DNA of 64,000 nucleotides from Sulfurimonas sp. RIFOXYD12_FULL_33_39 (GCA_001829785.1 MICF01000004.1:124001-188000), one strand, 5' to 3'. Shown: positions 26,655 through 37,034, numbered from the stretch's first letter. A program made the numbers and translations. The notes: a model not told the origin generated them from the sequence alone.

Positions 26655-27979
26655 ATTTAACACCAAAAGAGATTGTTGAATATTTAGATAAGTATGTTAT
26701 TTCACAACATAATGCTAAAAAAACTATTGCCATCGCTCTTAGAACAAGATACAGAAGAATGCAGCTAAGTGCTGAACTTCAAGAAGATATTATGCCAAAA
26801 AATATTCTTATGATTGGTTCTACTGGCGTTGGAAAAACAGAAATTTCAAGACGTTTGGCAAAAATGATGAAAGTTCCTTTTATCAAAGTTGAAGCTAGCA
26901 AATATACGGAAGTAGGGTTTGTCGGACGAGATGTCGAATCTATGATTAGAGATTTGGTTGTTGCTTCCATTGCTATAGTTAAAACCGAAAAAGAGGAAGA
27001 AAATAAAGAGAAGATAGACAACTACGTCTTAAACAAAATAGTAGAAAAACTTCTTCCTCCACTTCCGGTAGGTGCTAGTGAGAGTAAAAAAGATGATTAT
27101 CAAAGACTTTTAGAAGCTATGGAAAATAGAGTTCTCTCGGGCGAAATGGATGATAAAATCATACAACTTGAAGTTCAAAAGATACATGTAGAGTTTAATG
27201 ACACCAATCTTCCTCCTGAAATGGCAAAAGTTCAGGAGTCGTTCTCTAAAGTCTTTTCTCAAATGAATAAAGAGGATAACAAACAAGAGCTAAGCGTTAA
27301 AGATGCAAAATCTATCTTAAGACAAGAAGCTAGTTCAAAACTCCTTGACTCTGCAAATATACATGTAGAAGCATTAAAACGAGCAGAAAACGGCGGAATT
27401 ATTTTTCTTGATGAAATTGATAAAATTGCCATTAGTGAAAAATCACAAGGCAGAAATGACCCAAGCAAAGAGGGTGTTCAACGAGACTTGCTTCCTATCG
27501 TTGAGGGAAGCAGTGTTAGCACAAAATATGGCATGATAAATACAGATCATATTCTCTTTATTGCCGCAGGTGCTTTTCATTTATGCAAACCTAGTGATTT
27601 GATTCCTGAACTTCAAGGAAGATTTCCTTTAAGAGTTGAACTTGAATCTTTAACAGAAGATGCGCTCTACAAGATACTTACTCAAACAAAACATTCACTT
27701 TTAAATCAATATGAAGCACTTTTGGGCGCAGAAGGCATGAAGTTGGTTTTTGAAGATGAAGCGATACATGCTATAGCAAAATTAGCTCACAGAGCAAATG
27801 AGATAACAGAAGATATAGGTGCAAGAAGGCTTCATACCGTACTGGAAAAAGTCTTGGAAGACATAAGCTTTGAGGCAGACAGTTATGCAGATAAAGAGTT
27901 TATAGTAAGTGCAAAGCTAGTACATGAAAAGTTAGATGTAATTGTCGAAAATAATGATTTATCTCGCTACATCCTATAG
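26651..27979 (+). CDS. hslU: ATP-dependent protease HslVU, ATPase subunit HslU
   Basis: This AAA+ unfoldase partners HslV. The 442-residue product has [22 protein letters not shown] at the N-terminus and Walker [11 protein letters not shown] (about 56-65). The HslU pore motif lies in [12 protein letters not shown], Walker B in [11 protein letters not shown], and the sensor regions in [12 protein letters not shown] and [13 protein letters not shown]. The start is GTG at 26651 within the end of hslV (GTGA overlap). It ends DLSRYIL, the C-terminal tail that docks into HslV. Confidence 0.97.
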   Translation: MNLTPKEIVEYLDKYVISQHNAKKTIAIALRTRYRRMQLSAELQEDIMPKNILMIGSTGVGKTEISRRLAKMMKVPFIKVEASKYTEVGFVGRDVESMIRDLVVASIAIVKTEKEEENKEKIDNYVLNKIVEKLLPPLPVGASESKKDDYQRLLEAMENRVLSGEMDDKIIQLEVQKIHVEFNDTNLPPEMAKVQESFSKVFSQMNKEDNKQELSVKDAKSILRQEASSKLLDSANIHVEALKRAENGGIIFLDEIDKIAISEKSQGRNDPSKEGVQRDLLPIVEGSSVSTKYGMINTDHILFIAAGAFHLCKPSDLIPELQGRFPLRVELESLTEDALYKILTQTKHSLLNQYEALLGAEGMKLVFEDEAIHAIAKLAHRANEITEDIGARRLHTVLEKVLEDISFEADSYADKEFIVSAKLVHEKLDVIVENNDLSRYIL

Positions 27980-27997
27980 AAAACAAGGTATAAATAT

Positions 27998-28876
27998 ATG
28001 AGCAAAGCTGGTTTCGTATCTTTAATCGGTCGTCCAAATGCCGGTAAAAGTACATTGATGAATTCACTTTTAGGTGAAAATATTGCAATGGTAAGTCAAA
28101 AAGCCAATGCTACGAGAAAAAGATCAAATGCTATAGTAATGCACAATGATACGCAAATAATCTTTGTTGACACTCCCGGACTACATGAAAGAGAGAAAGT
28201 ATTAAACCAATTTATGCTTGATGAGGCACTAAAAGCTATGGGTGATTGTGATTTAATAGTCTATTTGGCACCTGTTACCGATAGCGTAGAAAATTATGAA
28301 AAGTTTTTAAAACTTAATAATTCAAAAATTAAACATATAATAGTACTAAGCAAAATTGATCAGGTATCTCAATATAAGCTTTTTAAAAAAATAGCCCTCT
28401 ACAATCAATTTTCGGATAATTTTGAAGCCCTGATACCGATGGCTGTACCAAAAAAGGTGGGTCATAAAGATTTGCTTGAGACAATATCAAAACTTCTTCC
28501 AGAGTCGCCGTTTCTTTATGACCCTGAGGATTTAACCAGCGAACTTGTTCGTGATATATATGCAGGATTTATAAGAGAGGGAATTTTTGAAAACATAAGC
28601 GATGAGATTCCTTACGAGTCGGATGTTATCATTGATAAAATATACGAAGAGGCGAATATAGATAAAATTTTTGCAACTATAATTATTGAAAAAGAGTCGC
28701 AAAAAGGCATTATAATAGGAAAAAACGGCGAGTCAATAAAAAGAATCGGGAAATATTCCAGAGAGAAAATAGAGACTCTAAGCGGCAAAAAAGTCTATCT
28801 TGATTTACAAGTTGTTGTAAAAAAAGGTTGGACAAAAGATAAATCATTTTTGGAAAAGATAGGTTACACTTCATGA
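27998..28876 (+). CDS. era: GTPase Era
   Basis: This essential GTPase binds 16S rRNA and helps 30S ribosome maturation. The 292-residue product has G1 GRPNAGKS (about 11-18), G2 KANATRKRSNAI, G3 DTPGLHE, G4 SKID, and a C-terminal KH domain with GIIIGKNGESIKRIGKYSR. The length is normal. It overlaps the next gene by 4 bp, linking ribosome assembly genes with the peptidoglycan trimming pair. Confidence 0.97.
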   Translation: MSKAGFVSLIGRPNAGKSTLMNSLLGENIAMVSQKANATRKRSNAIVMHNDTQIIFVDTPGLHEREKVLNQFMLDEALKAMGDCDLIVYLAPVTDSVENYEKFLKLNNSKIKHIIVLSKIDQVSQYKLFKKIALYNQFSDNFEALIPMAVPKKVGHKDLLETISKLLPESPFLYDPEDLTSELVRDIYAGFIREGIFENISDEIPYESDVIIDKIYEEANIDKIFATIIIEKESQKGIIIGKNGESIKRIGKYSREKIETLSGKKVYLDLQVVVKKGWTKDKSFLEKIGYTS

Positions 28877-29844
28877 AATTACTACTACTTGTGTTGATAA
28901 GTTTAAATGTGTTTGCTAGCAATATATTGACTAGCTATAGAGTTAACGGTATTGTCGATATTGAAAAACAGATGGATTTAGAATTGTCAAAGGATGAGTA
29001 TTGGAATCAATACTTGGCAAACAAAGATACAACGTTTGGATATATTGAGTCATATTCAAACGTTTTAACATGTGATAAATCAGAGTCGGCGTTGCAACTC
29101 TACTCTTTAGACCAAAATAAAAGTTTTAAATTCAAAAAAACATATAGTGCTTTTACCGGTAAACAAAAAGGCGATAAGGTAAAAGAGGGAGATTTGAAAA
29201 CTCCTATAGGAATATATGAGATTGTTAAAAAATTATCCGCTAAAGAGACAAAACTAGACCCGTTTTACGGACCTTTGGCTTTTGTTACATCATATCCTAA
29301 CGTTTATGATGCATATAGAGGTAAAAACGGTTCAGGAATTTGGATACACGGCTTACCTGTTGAAGAGGCTAGAGATGAATTTACAAGAGGCTGTATCGCA
29401 ATAAATAATTCAAACATAGAGTGTCTTGATAAAAATATAGATATATCAAAAACTCTGCTAATAATCAATGATTCTGCCGTTAAAACAACTGTTTCCAAAG
29501 AGGCTTTAGTATCTATTTTATCGCAACTCTTTTCATGGAGATATTCATGGCTTTATGATGACATAAAGGGATATCTTAGTTTTTATGCACCTGAGTTTAT
29601 TAGAAATGACGGTATGAATATTAAAGATTTCACAAGCTATAAGACAAGAATTTTTAAAAAAGTTGAGAAAAAAATTATTATTTTTAACAATATAAATGTT
29701 TTGCCTTATCCAAGTAGTTCAGATATCTATCAAATTACTTTTAAAGAGTTTTATAAGTCAGATACATTTGAGTTTAACGGCGATAAAACTTTGATTGTAA
29801 AGTTGAATAAAAAGAAACATATTCAAATACTAACCGAAAAATAG
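28873..29844 (+). CDS. pgp2: L,D-transpeptidase-fold carboxypeptidase, Csd6/Pgp2-like
   Basis: This 323-residue exported protein has a signal peptide (about 1-15, LLLLVLISLNVFAS), a YkuD catalytic domain at about 75-200 with His159 in SGIWIHGLP and Cys174 in FTRGCIAINN, and a C-terminal NTF2-like domain (about 210-320). This three-part layout matches H. pylori Csd6 and C. jejuni Pgp2, which trim peptidoglycan tetrapeptides to tripeptides and are needed for curved or helical shape. The next gene is the partner-type D,L-carboxypeptidase. The name rests on layout and context. Confidence 0.82.
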   Translation: MKLLLLVLISLNVFASNILTSYRVNGIVDIEKQMDLELSKDEYWNQYLANKDTTFGYIESYSNVLTCDKSESALQLYSLDQNKSFKFKKTYSAFTGKQKGDKVKEGDLKTPIGIYEIVKKLSAKETKLDPFYGPLAFVTSYPNVYDAYRGKNGSGIWIHGLPVEEARDEFTRGCIAINNSNIECLDKNIDISKTLLIINDSAVKTTVSKEALVSILSQLFSWRYSWLYDDIKGYLSFYAPEFIRNDGMNIKDFTSYKTRIFKKVEKKIIIFNNINVLPYPSSSDIYQITFKEFYKSDTFEFNGDKTLIVKLNKKKHIQILTEK

Positions 29845-29855
29845 AAGAGATATAT

Positions 29856-31163
29856 ATGAAACATATTTTCATTAAAATATTTTTTCTTCTTAATATCTCT
29901 TTAATATCAGTGTACGCAAATGTTCAATTAATAAAAAAAGAGAACAATGACTCAAACACTACACTTTTAGTAATCGGGGGAATACACGGCGATGAGCCGG
30001 GAGGATATTTTTCTGCCTCTATACTAGCGTCTAATTATAAAATTAATTCTAAAAACATCTGGATAGTACCAAATTTGAATCAATCTAGTATTCAAAAAAA
30101 TAACAGAGGCATTTATGGAGACATGAACAGAAAATTTTCCAAGATTAAAGATGAAGACGGGGATAAAAGCATTGTTGATGAAATTAAAAAGATAATTCTT
30201 CAACCAAATATTTCTCTTGTTTTAAATCTACATGACGGGAATGGATTTTACAGAAAAACTGACAAAGGAAGTATTTTTAACCCTAATGCATGGGGTCAAA
30301 CTTGTGTTATAGATCAATGCATTTTAAGCAAAGATCAACCTTTTGGTGATTTAAATAACATAGCTATTAATATTAAAAACAGAATAAATAAAACATTAAT
30401 AAAAGAGCATCACACTTTTGACGTAAAAAATACAAATACAAAATTTGACGATGAAGCAATGCAACTTTCATTAACATATTTTGCAGTTACGAACAATAAA
30501 CCTGCATTTGCAATTGAGAGCAGCAAAAACTTACCGACTTTATCTCAAAAAGTGTTCTATCATCTTTTGGCAATAGAAGAGTTTATGAACTTAATGGAGA
30601 TATCTTTTTCAAGAAATTTTGAACTAAATGAGCAAAATATAGATAATTTATTGAAAGATTACGGTAATTTAAATATTAATAATAATATTTCACTAAATTT
30701 GACTAACATCAAAAATTTCTTAAGCTTCATTCCGATAAAATCAAGTAACAATACGTTTAAATTCTCCAGTCCATTAGGAAGCGTTATTCAAGAAAGCGGC
30801 ATTTTTAACATATATATAGGCAATGAGAAAGTAACTTCTCTAAAACCGCAATATTTTAAAATTGAAGAATCTTGTGAAGATAAATTTGATGTAGTTGTTG
30901 ATGGGAAAAAAATCTCTATGAATAAATCTTCCGATATTATTGTAAATAATAGTTTTAATATTATAAAAAAAGACAACTATCGCGTTAATATAATAGGTTT
31001 TAAATCTAAAGATTTAGTGGATGAGAGCGGAATAGATATTGAACTAAAAGATTTTGATGAAAGATTCTCAATTGATGCAAATAACAGTGAATATAGAGTT
31101 GAATTTTATAAAAATGATAACTTTTGTTCTATGTCAAAAGTTCAATTTAAATATGGTAAATAA
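29856..31163 (+). CDS. pgp1: Zinc D,L-carboxypeptidase, Csd4/Pgp1-like
   Basis: This 435-residue exported protein has a signal peptide (about 1-21) and an M14 metallopeptidase domain (about 35-245), then beta-rich C-terminal domains. Zinc ligands are His44 and Glu47 in GGIHGDEPGG and His126 in LNLHDGNGF. A basic substrate-binding segment is RGIYGDMNRKF, and the likely catalytic Glu lies in AIESSKN. Csd4/Pgp1 cut the muramyl tripeptide to a dipeptide and set helical shape. H. pylori Csd4 has an unusual Gln at the first zinc position, whereas this protein has the ordinary His. It is 11 bp after the Pgp2-like gene. Confidence 0.85.
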   Translation: MKHIFIKIFFLLNISLISVYANVQLIKKENNDSNTTLLVIGGIHGDEPGGYFSASILASNYKINSKNIWIVPNLNQSSIQKNNRGIYGDMNRKFSKIKDEDGDKSIVDEIKKIILQPNISLVLNLHDGNGFYRKTDKGSIFNPNAWGQTCVIDQCILSKDQPFGDLNNIAINIKNRINKTLIKEHHTFDVKNTNTKFDDEAMQLSLTYFAVTNNKPAFAIESSKNLPTLSQKVFYHLLAIEEFMNLMEISFSRNFELNEQNIDNLLKDYGNLNINNNISLNLTNIKNFLSFIPIKSSNNTFKFSSPLGSVIQESGIFNIYIGNEKVTSLKPQYFKIEESCEDKFDVVVDGKKISMNKSSDIIVNNSFNIIKKDNYRVNIIGFKSKDLVDESGIDIELKDFDERFSIDANNSEYRVEFYKNDNFCSMSKVQFKYGK

Positions 31164-31165
31164 AT

Positions 31166-32716
31166 ATGGGTAAAAAAGAGCATCCCTCTTTCTCTAGCGT
31201 ACTCTCAATCAATCCATACAAAAACAGATATATAACTGCCGTTTCAAATTTTTTGGACGAAGCTATAGAGCCGACATATGATAAAGAGCAGTATGCAATC
31301 TCTTATCTAAATACAAAAAGCTTTATCAACAGCAGTATTTCTATAAGTAGAAATATTCCAAACGAAGATTTATATGATGCTATTTATAATAAAGCTTATG
31401 ATGAGTTTGGGCTTGATCAAGCGATTATATATAAAATAGAATATATTGAAACTTTTAATAATCTAGATGAAGAGAATAGAAACTTTCATATTTTTATAAT
31501 TGATCCTATGATTATTAATGATATCTTTAAACAATCAATTGAAACAATAAAATATATAGACTATATTATCCCATCTCCTTTACTTTTAAAGTCGCTATAT
31601 GTTAAAGAAATTTTAACAGATGGAGGTGTTGATTGTTTTGTATATTTTCAGGAAGATGATACTTTTATTGCTATTTACAAAGAGAAACATTTTATATACA
31701 CCAAATCCATAAACTATTCGTTATTACAGATGCATGAAAGATTTTGTGAAATATATATGCAAGATATCGAGTATAACGAATTTATCCGTTTTCTATCTAA
31801 CGATGATTTGAAAACATCAAGCAGTCCATATAAAAAAACAATAATAAAACTTTATAAAGAGATATTTGCAAATATAAACGATATATTAACTTATGTAAAA
31901 AGAGCTTTAGACATAGAGAAGATAGATTCTCTCTACATAGATACAGAACTATCAAGCGTAACCAAACTAGATGAGCTAGCAGAGGTTGAGCTTAGTATTA
32001 AAAGCAATAGTTTCAATTTTAACTATGGATTTTCAAACAAAAAAGATATCCATATTGATTATATGCACTATCTTATGCATTTATATATTACAATCCCTAA
32101 AGCACAAAGATATGAGTGTAATTTTACCTCTTACCATCGTCCTGCCAAGTTTACTAAAAGAGAGAGCGGAAAGATTATACTCTTTGCAGTTGCTTCGCTG
32201 CTCCTCGCATTTATCTACCCTATATCATATTGGGCATTCACATATACGCAATCTCTTCAAAATAAGCTCTTACACGAAGAGTATAGGCATATTCATGAAA
32301 TAAAAATCACAAGAGAAGCTACAATAAACATAAATAGAGCACAAAAAGAGAAGATTTCGCAATTACTCTCTCATGAAGATCAAGAGTTTGTAAATAAAAG
32401 AAATACTCTTATTGCAATCCATAACGTAAAAGTAAACTATCCTATGAAAGCAGACTTGTTACACAATTTGACAAAAGATTTAAACAGATATGACGTTAAG
32501 TTGGAGTTTGCATCGTATTCTGAAAATAAAGATAATAATAGTTCAAATAAAGAGTTAAGCTTAGGGCTTGTATCTTCTAGTGATAACAAGATTACAGACT
32601 TTATTAAATATCTCACTACTGCATATGAAGGTAAATTTCACTTTTTTGTGGATAAAATATTTTATAATGATACGGAAAAACTCTATTTTGCAGAATTAAA
32701 GATGAATTTATTATGA
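31166..32716 (+). CDS. mshI: MshI/GspL-like pilus assembly protein (PilM-PilN-type fusion)
   Basis: This 516-residue protein has a cytoplasmic actin-like-type half (about 1-330), a single TM at about 340-362 (IILFAVASLLLAFIYPISYW), then a periplasmic coiled coil and ferredoxin-like fold (about 365-516). This is the GspL/PilM+PilN layout that links the secretion ATPase to the periplasmic platform. Sequence similarity to known families is low to the eye; the call rests on topology and gene order (I-J-K-L-M-N-E-G, as in Vibrio msh). The start is 2 bp after the Pgp1-like gene. Confidence 0.62.
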   Translation: MGKKEHPSFSSVLSINPYKNRYITAVSNFLDEAIEPTYDKEQYAISYLNTKSFINSSISISRNIPNEDLYDAIYNKAYDEFGLDQAIIYKIEYIETFNNLDEENRNFHIFIIDPMIINDIFKQSIETIKYIDYIIPSPLLLKSLYVKEILTDGGVDCFVYFQEDDTFIAIYKEKHFIYTKSINYSLLQMHERFCEIYMQDIEYNEFIRFLSNDDLKTSSSPYKKTIIKLYKEIFANINDILTYVKRALDIEKIDSLYIDTELSSVTKLDELAEVELSIKSNSFNFNYGFSNKKDIHIDYMHYLMHLYITIPKAQRYECNFTSYHRPAKFTKRESGKIILFAVASLLLAFIYPISYWAFTYTQSLQNKLLHEEYRHIHEIKITREATININRAQKEKISQLLSHEDQEFVNKRNTLIAIHNVKVNYPMKADLLHNLTKDLNRYDVKLEFASYSENKDNNSSNKELSLGLVSSSDNKITDFIKYLTTAYEGKFHFFVDKIFYNDTEKLYFAELKMNLL

Positions 32717-33351
32717 AAATAAAACTGATGATAGAAGAGATTCTACAAAAAATTGATATCTTTTTTAAAGAGAAATCTAAAAAAGATGTCTATATCTTGT
32801 ATATGATAGTAACTATAATTCTGTTTTTTTTAGCATATCCGTTTTATGATTTATCTTTTAATGAATTTAATAGCACAAAAGAAAATGTAGCAGATATTAA
32901 GACAAAAATAAACGCAGATGAAATTTACTTAAAAGTAAATACTGAAGCAGTTGTATCTAAACTTATGCAAGAAATCAAACAGTATGAAGATGAGATATTA
33001 GTACAACGAGAAAAAAATAGATATATAAAGGAAAAAATAGAAGCGATATCCTATCTAATATACAATGAAAAAGCATGGGGAGAGTACCTAAATTCAATAT
33101 CTATTAATGCAAAAAAGAATAATATAAAGATAATTAATTTTGCAAACAAATATTCACAAAATAATAACTCATCTTTTGGTCATGTTTTAGATATTTCTCT
33201 TGAGATTAAGGGCAGTTATTTGGATACACTTAAGTTTATAAATTCTTTAGAGCAGAGTGAACTTGTCGTTGATATACATGACTTAAGCATAAAAGCACAA
33301 GATTCACTAAATACAGATCTTAATATCTCGGTATGGGGGATAACTTATTAA
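32713..33351 (+). CDS. mshJ: MshJ/PilO-like pilus alignment protein
   Basis: This 212-residue protein has a short cytoplasmic start, one TM at about 27-45 (YILYMIVTIILFFLAYPFYD), a long coiled coil (about 48-105) and a C-terminal alpha/beta domain (LDISLEIKGSYLDTLKFINSLE), typical of PilO/GspM/MshJ. It likely pairs with the preceding inner-membrane protein. It overlaps both neighbours (4 bp before, 1 bp after as TAATG). Confidence 0.68.
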   Translation: MKIKLMIEEILQKIDIFFKEKSKKDVYILYMIVTIILFFLAYPFYDLSFNEFNSTKENVADIKTKINADEIYLKVNTEAVVSKLMQEIKQYEDEILVQREKNRYIKEKIEAISYLIYNEKAWGEYLNSISINAKKNNIKIINFANKYSQNNNSSFGHVLDISLEIKGSYLDTLKFINSLEQSELVVDIHDLSIKAQDSLNTDLNISVWGITY

Positions 33352-33827
33352 TGAAAGCAGCGTTAATTGTATTACTTGCGGCTATTTTAAGTAATACCAT
33401 TCTTTGTGCAACACAACTGCAATGGGTCGATGAACAAGTAGAGGCAATAAAGCCGCCAAGAAAAGGGATAGATATTTTAACAATTGAATCTCCTTTTGTT
33501 TTTCTTGAAAAAAACAAATCTGAAATAAAAAATGAGACTAGTAGCTCTTTAATTACACATGTAGAATCATCGGCAAAATCTTCCCAAACACAAGAACAGC
33601 TTAGCGAAAAAGATGACAACACTGCTCAAATTGATGATTTTAACCTGAATGTAATTATCAACTCTTCTGCTATGATTAATGGAAATTGGTATAGGAAAGA
33701 TGACATTATTAACAATTATACTATTGCTAATATTGACAAAAATTCCGTAACTTTAAAAAAAGAGAATAAAAAGCTTGTGTTATCGACATATGTAAAAAAT
33801 TCAAGCCTAAAATTCAAAAACAAGTAG
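33351..33827 (+). CDS. mshK: MshK/PilP-like periplasmic protein
   Basis: This 158-residue exported protein has a signal peptide (MKAALIVLLAAILSNTILCA), a disordered Ser/Glu/Lys-rich linker (about 50-95) and a small beta domain (FNLNVIINSSAMINGNWYRK...). It ends VTLKKENKKLVLSTYVK, similar to PilP/GspC/MshK domains that touch the secretin. I start at the ATG at 33351 (TAATG overlap with mshJ); an upstream ATG at 33333 would mask the signal peptide. Confidence 0.62.
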   Translation: MKAALIVLLAAILSNTILCATQLQWVDEQVEAIKPPRKGIDILTIESPFVFLEKNKSEIKNETSSSLITHVESSAKSSQTQEQLSEKDDNTAQIDDFNLNVIINSSAMINGNWYRKDDIINNYTIANIDKNSVTLKKENKKLVLSTYVKNSSLKFKNK

Positions 33828-33836
33828 GGCAAATTA

Positions 33837-35477
33837 ATGAAACTTATAAATAAAACAGTTTACGCAGTACTTTTAACATCTATATTCTTTTCTAATACTT
33901 TAGCTGATTGCTCATATGAACTATTTAACATAAGCTCAACAAAAAATACTAAAATAATAGATTTTGTAGAACAACTTAGTGATGAGTGCGGTTTTAGTAT
34001 TATCATCTCAGACCCAAATGCTCAAGAGTTCTTAAATACAAATCTTAATAAAACCAATCTTAATGACTTAACCATACATGAAGTTTTAAATATTATCTTA
34101 AAAGAGAATAATCTTTCATACACTCTTGAGAACAATATTTTAAAAATATCTTATCTTGAAACAAAAATGTTTAGCGTTGATTATATATTATCACAAAGAA
34201 AAAGCCAATCAAATACAGATATAACTCTCTCTTCAGAGGGTGTCGGCAAAGCAAATCCAACAAGCACAAGTTCTAGTTCTACAAAGCAAGAGACATCGCA
34301 AAGCAAAAATGCAGCAGGCAAATCAGGGATGAAGGTAGATAGTTCCGATGAAGTACAGTTTTGGCATCAGTTAGACTTAGAACTTCAAAAGATTCTTAAC
34401 AGACCGCAAGATATATATGTAGCAGAAGCTCCTATTATAAATAAAAATGCGGGAATAATAACGGTAACCGCAACTTCTAAACAGATGGAAAGATTGGAAG
34501 AGTATTTAAAAAGTCTTCAAGACAAAGTACAACTTCAAGTTCTAATAGATGTACAATTGCTATCAGTTACACTTAATGAAGGGCAGACAACCGGTGTTGA
34601 TTGGAATCAATTATATAATTTACAAAACTTCAACTTAACTTTTAATAAGGCAAAAAGAACAAATGTAAGCGGTGGTAGCTGGGATAGTGCTTATGAAGGA
34701 GACAATGTTCAAACAGTAGCCATAACAGGCGGAACAGTTGCTGAGCCTACATATGGATTAATGAATGTAGCAGGAGTACGCGCACCTGTTGATGTAACTT
34801 CAAAGCTACTAACAATCAGTAATGATTTTACCATCAACAATATTATAAAATTTCTAAAAACACAAGGAGAAGTAAGTTCTATATCGAATCCAAAAGTTTT
34901 AACTCTTAATAATCAAGCGGCACTAATAACTGCAGGAACAGAGTATTTTTATAAAATAACAAGTACGGAGACATTAGCAGGAGGAACAAGCGGAACACAA
35001 AGCTCAAATGAAACTATTCAATCTGTTTTTGCAGGTGTTTTATTAGATATAACTCCTGAAATTTCTGATGATAACATGATAACACTAAAAATAAATCCAT
35101 CTTTATCCGAAACAGCATCTGACATTTCTCAAACTGATTCTACAAGCAGAACTATGCCTCCGGATCTTCGTCGTCGCCAACTTTCATCCGTTGTAACGGT
35201 AAAAGACGGAAATAAAATTATTTTAGGCGGTCTGATAAATACAAGTATTAATAACAGTACCAATAAAGTACCTATTTTAGGAGATATTCCTCTTATTAAT
35301 TATTTGTTTAAATATGAGAATAAACAAAAAATTGTCCAAGAGCTTATTATAGTAATAGAACCACATATTGTCGGGAAAGAAAAAAAAGGATTATCTTTGT
35401 CTAATTTGGGCTATAAAAGCTTAACTGATGATACTGTATTAAATAATAAAATTTCCGATATGAAAGATAAAAAGTGA
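33837..35477 (+). CDS. mshL: MshL/GspD-family secretin
   Basis: This is the outer-membrane channel of the pilus/secretion machine. The 546-residue product has a signal peptide (about 1-23), an STN-like N-domain (about 40-105) and a Ser/Thr/Gln-rich linker (about 115-165). An N-domain with KQMERLEEYLKSLQ precedes a secretin domain at about 230-505 with NNIIKFLKTQGEVSSISNPKVLTLNNQAA and the signature GGLINTSINNSTNKVPILGDIPLINYLF. The Cys at 24 (LADC) is not a good lipobox, so it is probably not a lipoprotein, unlike Vibrio MshL. Confidence 0.9.
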   Translation: MKLINKTVYAVLLTSIFFSNTLADCSYELFNISSTKNTKIIDFVEQLSDECGFSIIISDPNAQEFLNTNLNKTNLNDLTIHEVLNIILKENNLSYTLENNILKISYLETKMFSVDYILSQRKSQSNTDITLSSEGVGKANPTSTSSSSTKQETSQSKNAAGKSGMKVDSSDEVQFWHQLDLELQKILNRPQDIYVAEAPIINKNAGIITVTATSKQMERLEEYLKSLQDKVQLQVLIDVQLLSVTLNEGQTTGVDWNQLYNLQNFNLTFNKAKRTNVSGGSWDSAYEGDNVQTVAITGGTVAEPTYGLMNVAGVRAPVDVTSKLLTISNDFTINNIIKFLKTQGEVSSISNPKVLTLNNQAALITAGTEYFYKITSTETLAGGTSGTQSSNETIQSVFAGVLLDITPEISDDNMITLKINPSLSETASDISQTDSTSRTMPPDLRRRQLSSVVTVKDGNKIILGGLINTSINNSTNKVPILGDIPLINYLFKYENKQKIVQELIIVIEPHIVGKEKKGLSLSNLGYKSLTDDTVLNNKISDMKDKK

Positions 35478-36289
35478 AATTAAATATCTATGAACATGCG
35501 AGAGACATTTTTTTAGACACTCTAAACGTAGATGATTATTTAGAGCTTGATAGAAGATCAGATATCTATGGATACCTAAAAAACTCTACAACAAAACCGC
35601 TAAAGATAATACTTCTCTACGGCAAACCCGGTACCGGCAAAAGTATGCTATTACTAAAACTTTATCAAGATCTTCTATCCACTCAAAAAGTACATCTTTA
35701 TCAAACACCTATCTTAGACGAAAATGAATTTTTTAAAACAATAGCGCAAGATTTATATGAGATGAACTATAATAATGAATTAAATTTTACACAATTTATG
35801 AAAGTAGTTGAAAATAAGAATCCGCAAGAAAATAAGATACCGTTAATTTTATTAGACGAAGCTCAGCTTTACTCAAGCTCTTTAATGGAGAAGATTAGAC
35901 TTTTAGCTGATACGAGAAAAGTTAAATTTATAATTGCTCTTCATAAAACTCAAAAAGAGGACATCATTGCAAAAGAGCACTTTCAAACAAGAATATGGGA
36001 GAGTATTCAACTTGAAAATGCATCTACATCAGAGTTGAAAATTTATATCCAAAAGAAACTTATGAAGGCAAATTTTTTAGATATTGCAAGCATGTTCTCA
36101 TCCAAATCAGTTAATCTAATTCACAAATTTACAGACGGAAACTACAGAAATACAAATAAACTGTTATATACTCTTTTTGACATTTATGATTATTATGATA
36201 AAAATGCCCCTAGCAAAATAAAAAAAGGTAAAGTTTTAAATGATATTATAGAGATGTCTGCTATCCAAACAGGATTTATTAATGCTTGA
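35474..36289 (+). CDS. mshM: MshM/ExeA-like AAA ATPase
   Basis: This 271-residue cytoplasmic ATPase has Walker A LYGKPGTGKSML (about 50-61) and Walker B PLILLDEAQLYS. A C-terminal lid contains LIHKFTDGNYRNTNKLLY. This matches the ExeA/MshM group that helps assemble secretins or msh pili. It lacks a peptidoglycan-binding domain. It sits between mshL and the mshN-like gene as in Vibrio. Confidence 0.8.
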   Translation: MKLNIYEHARDIFLDTLNVDDYLELDRRSDIYGYLKNSTTKPLKIILLYGKPGTGKSMLLLKLYQDLLSTQKVHLYQTPILDENEFFKTIAQDLYEMNYNNELNFTQFMKVVENKNPQENKIPLILLDEAQLYSSSLMEKIRLLADTRKVKFIIALHKTQKEDIIAKEHFQTRIWESIQLENASTSELKIYIQKKLMKANFLDIASMFSSKSVNLIHKFTDGNYRNTNKLLYTLFDIYDYYDKNAPSKIKKGKVLNDIIEMSAIQTGFINA

Positions 36290-37034
36290 TGTAAAAAATT
36301 TAGAAATTAGATATAAGAGATATAAACTAAAAAAAGATATGCCATATTTTATAATTGCTGGTATAGCGATTTTAATCTCTTTTATTACTATTTTTATGAT
36401 TATTAACAATAATCAAGAACAAAAACCAATTTTAAAAAGTGAAATAGAGTCTCATGTATCTAAGCCAATTGAACAAACTAAGCCAATTGAAATAGAGCAA
36501 GTTGTTAAAGAGGAGAAGATAAAAGCTCCCGTTATAATTCAAGATGATAAAGTGGTATTGACTCCATCATTGAGTTTTATGAACAAAATAGAACCTGACA
36601 TGCCCCCTAGTAAAACAATTGCACAAAATAAAATAATAGAAAAAGAGATATTGTCAAAAGAGATTGAAGAGGTTAGAGAACCGCTACATGTAAAAGATAA
36701 AAAGGTTTTTGTTAATATAGAGAGAAACAATGACGCCGATGATATTGAAGAGGTAATTAAAAGATTTAAAGTTAATAATAATCCGGCGCTTAGTCTTTTT
36801 ATAGCAAAAAAGTATTATCAGTTAGGTGAATATGAAAAAGCATATAACTATGCTTTGATTACAAATAAAATAAACAACAACATTGATGCAAGTTGGGTTC
36901 TATTTTCAAAATCATTAGTTAAACTAAATAAAAAAGAGATGGCGATAGAGACACTTAAAAAATATATTGAGTACTCTAATTCACAGCAAGCAAAACAGTT
37001 GTTGGATGAAATTTCATCAGGAAAATTTAAATGA
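36282..37034 (+). CDS. mshN: MshN-like membrane protein with C-terminal TPR
   Basis: This 250-residue protein has a basic cytoplasmic start, one TM at about 23-43 (FIIAGIAILISFITIFMII) and a Pro/Glu/Lys-rich periplasmic linker (about 48-150). TPR repeats follow at about 165-250 (PALSLFIAKKYYQLGEYEKAYNYA, then SWVLFSKSLVKLNKKEMAIETL). Order and topology fit MshN. It overlaps mshM by 8 bp. Confidence 0.68.
   Translation: MLDVKNLEIRYKRYKLKKDMPYFIIAGIAILISFITIFMIINNNQEQKPILKSEIESHVSKPIEQTKPIEIEQVVKEEKIKAPVIIQDDKVVLTPSLSFMNKIEPDMPPSKTIAQNKIIEKEILSKEIEEVREPLHVKDKKVFVNIERNNDADDIEEVIKRFKVNNNPALSLFIAKKYYQLGEYEKAYNYALITNKINNNIDASWVLFSKSLVKLNKKEMAIETLKKYIEYSNSQQAKQLLDEISSGKFK

Noticed and set aside
33333..33350. 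Upstream ATG for the mshK-like gene
   Set aside because: Adds MGDNLL before a clean signal peptide and lies inside mshJ; the TAATG overlap at 33351 is the typical coupling in this operon.
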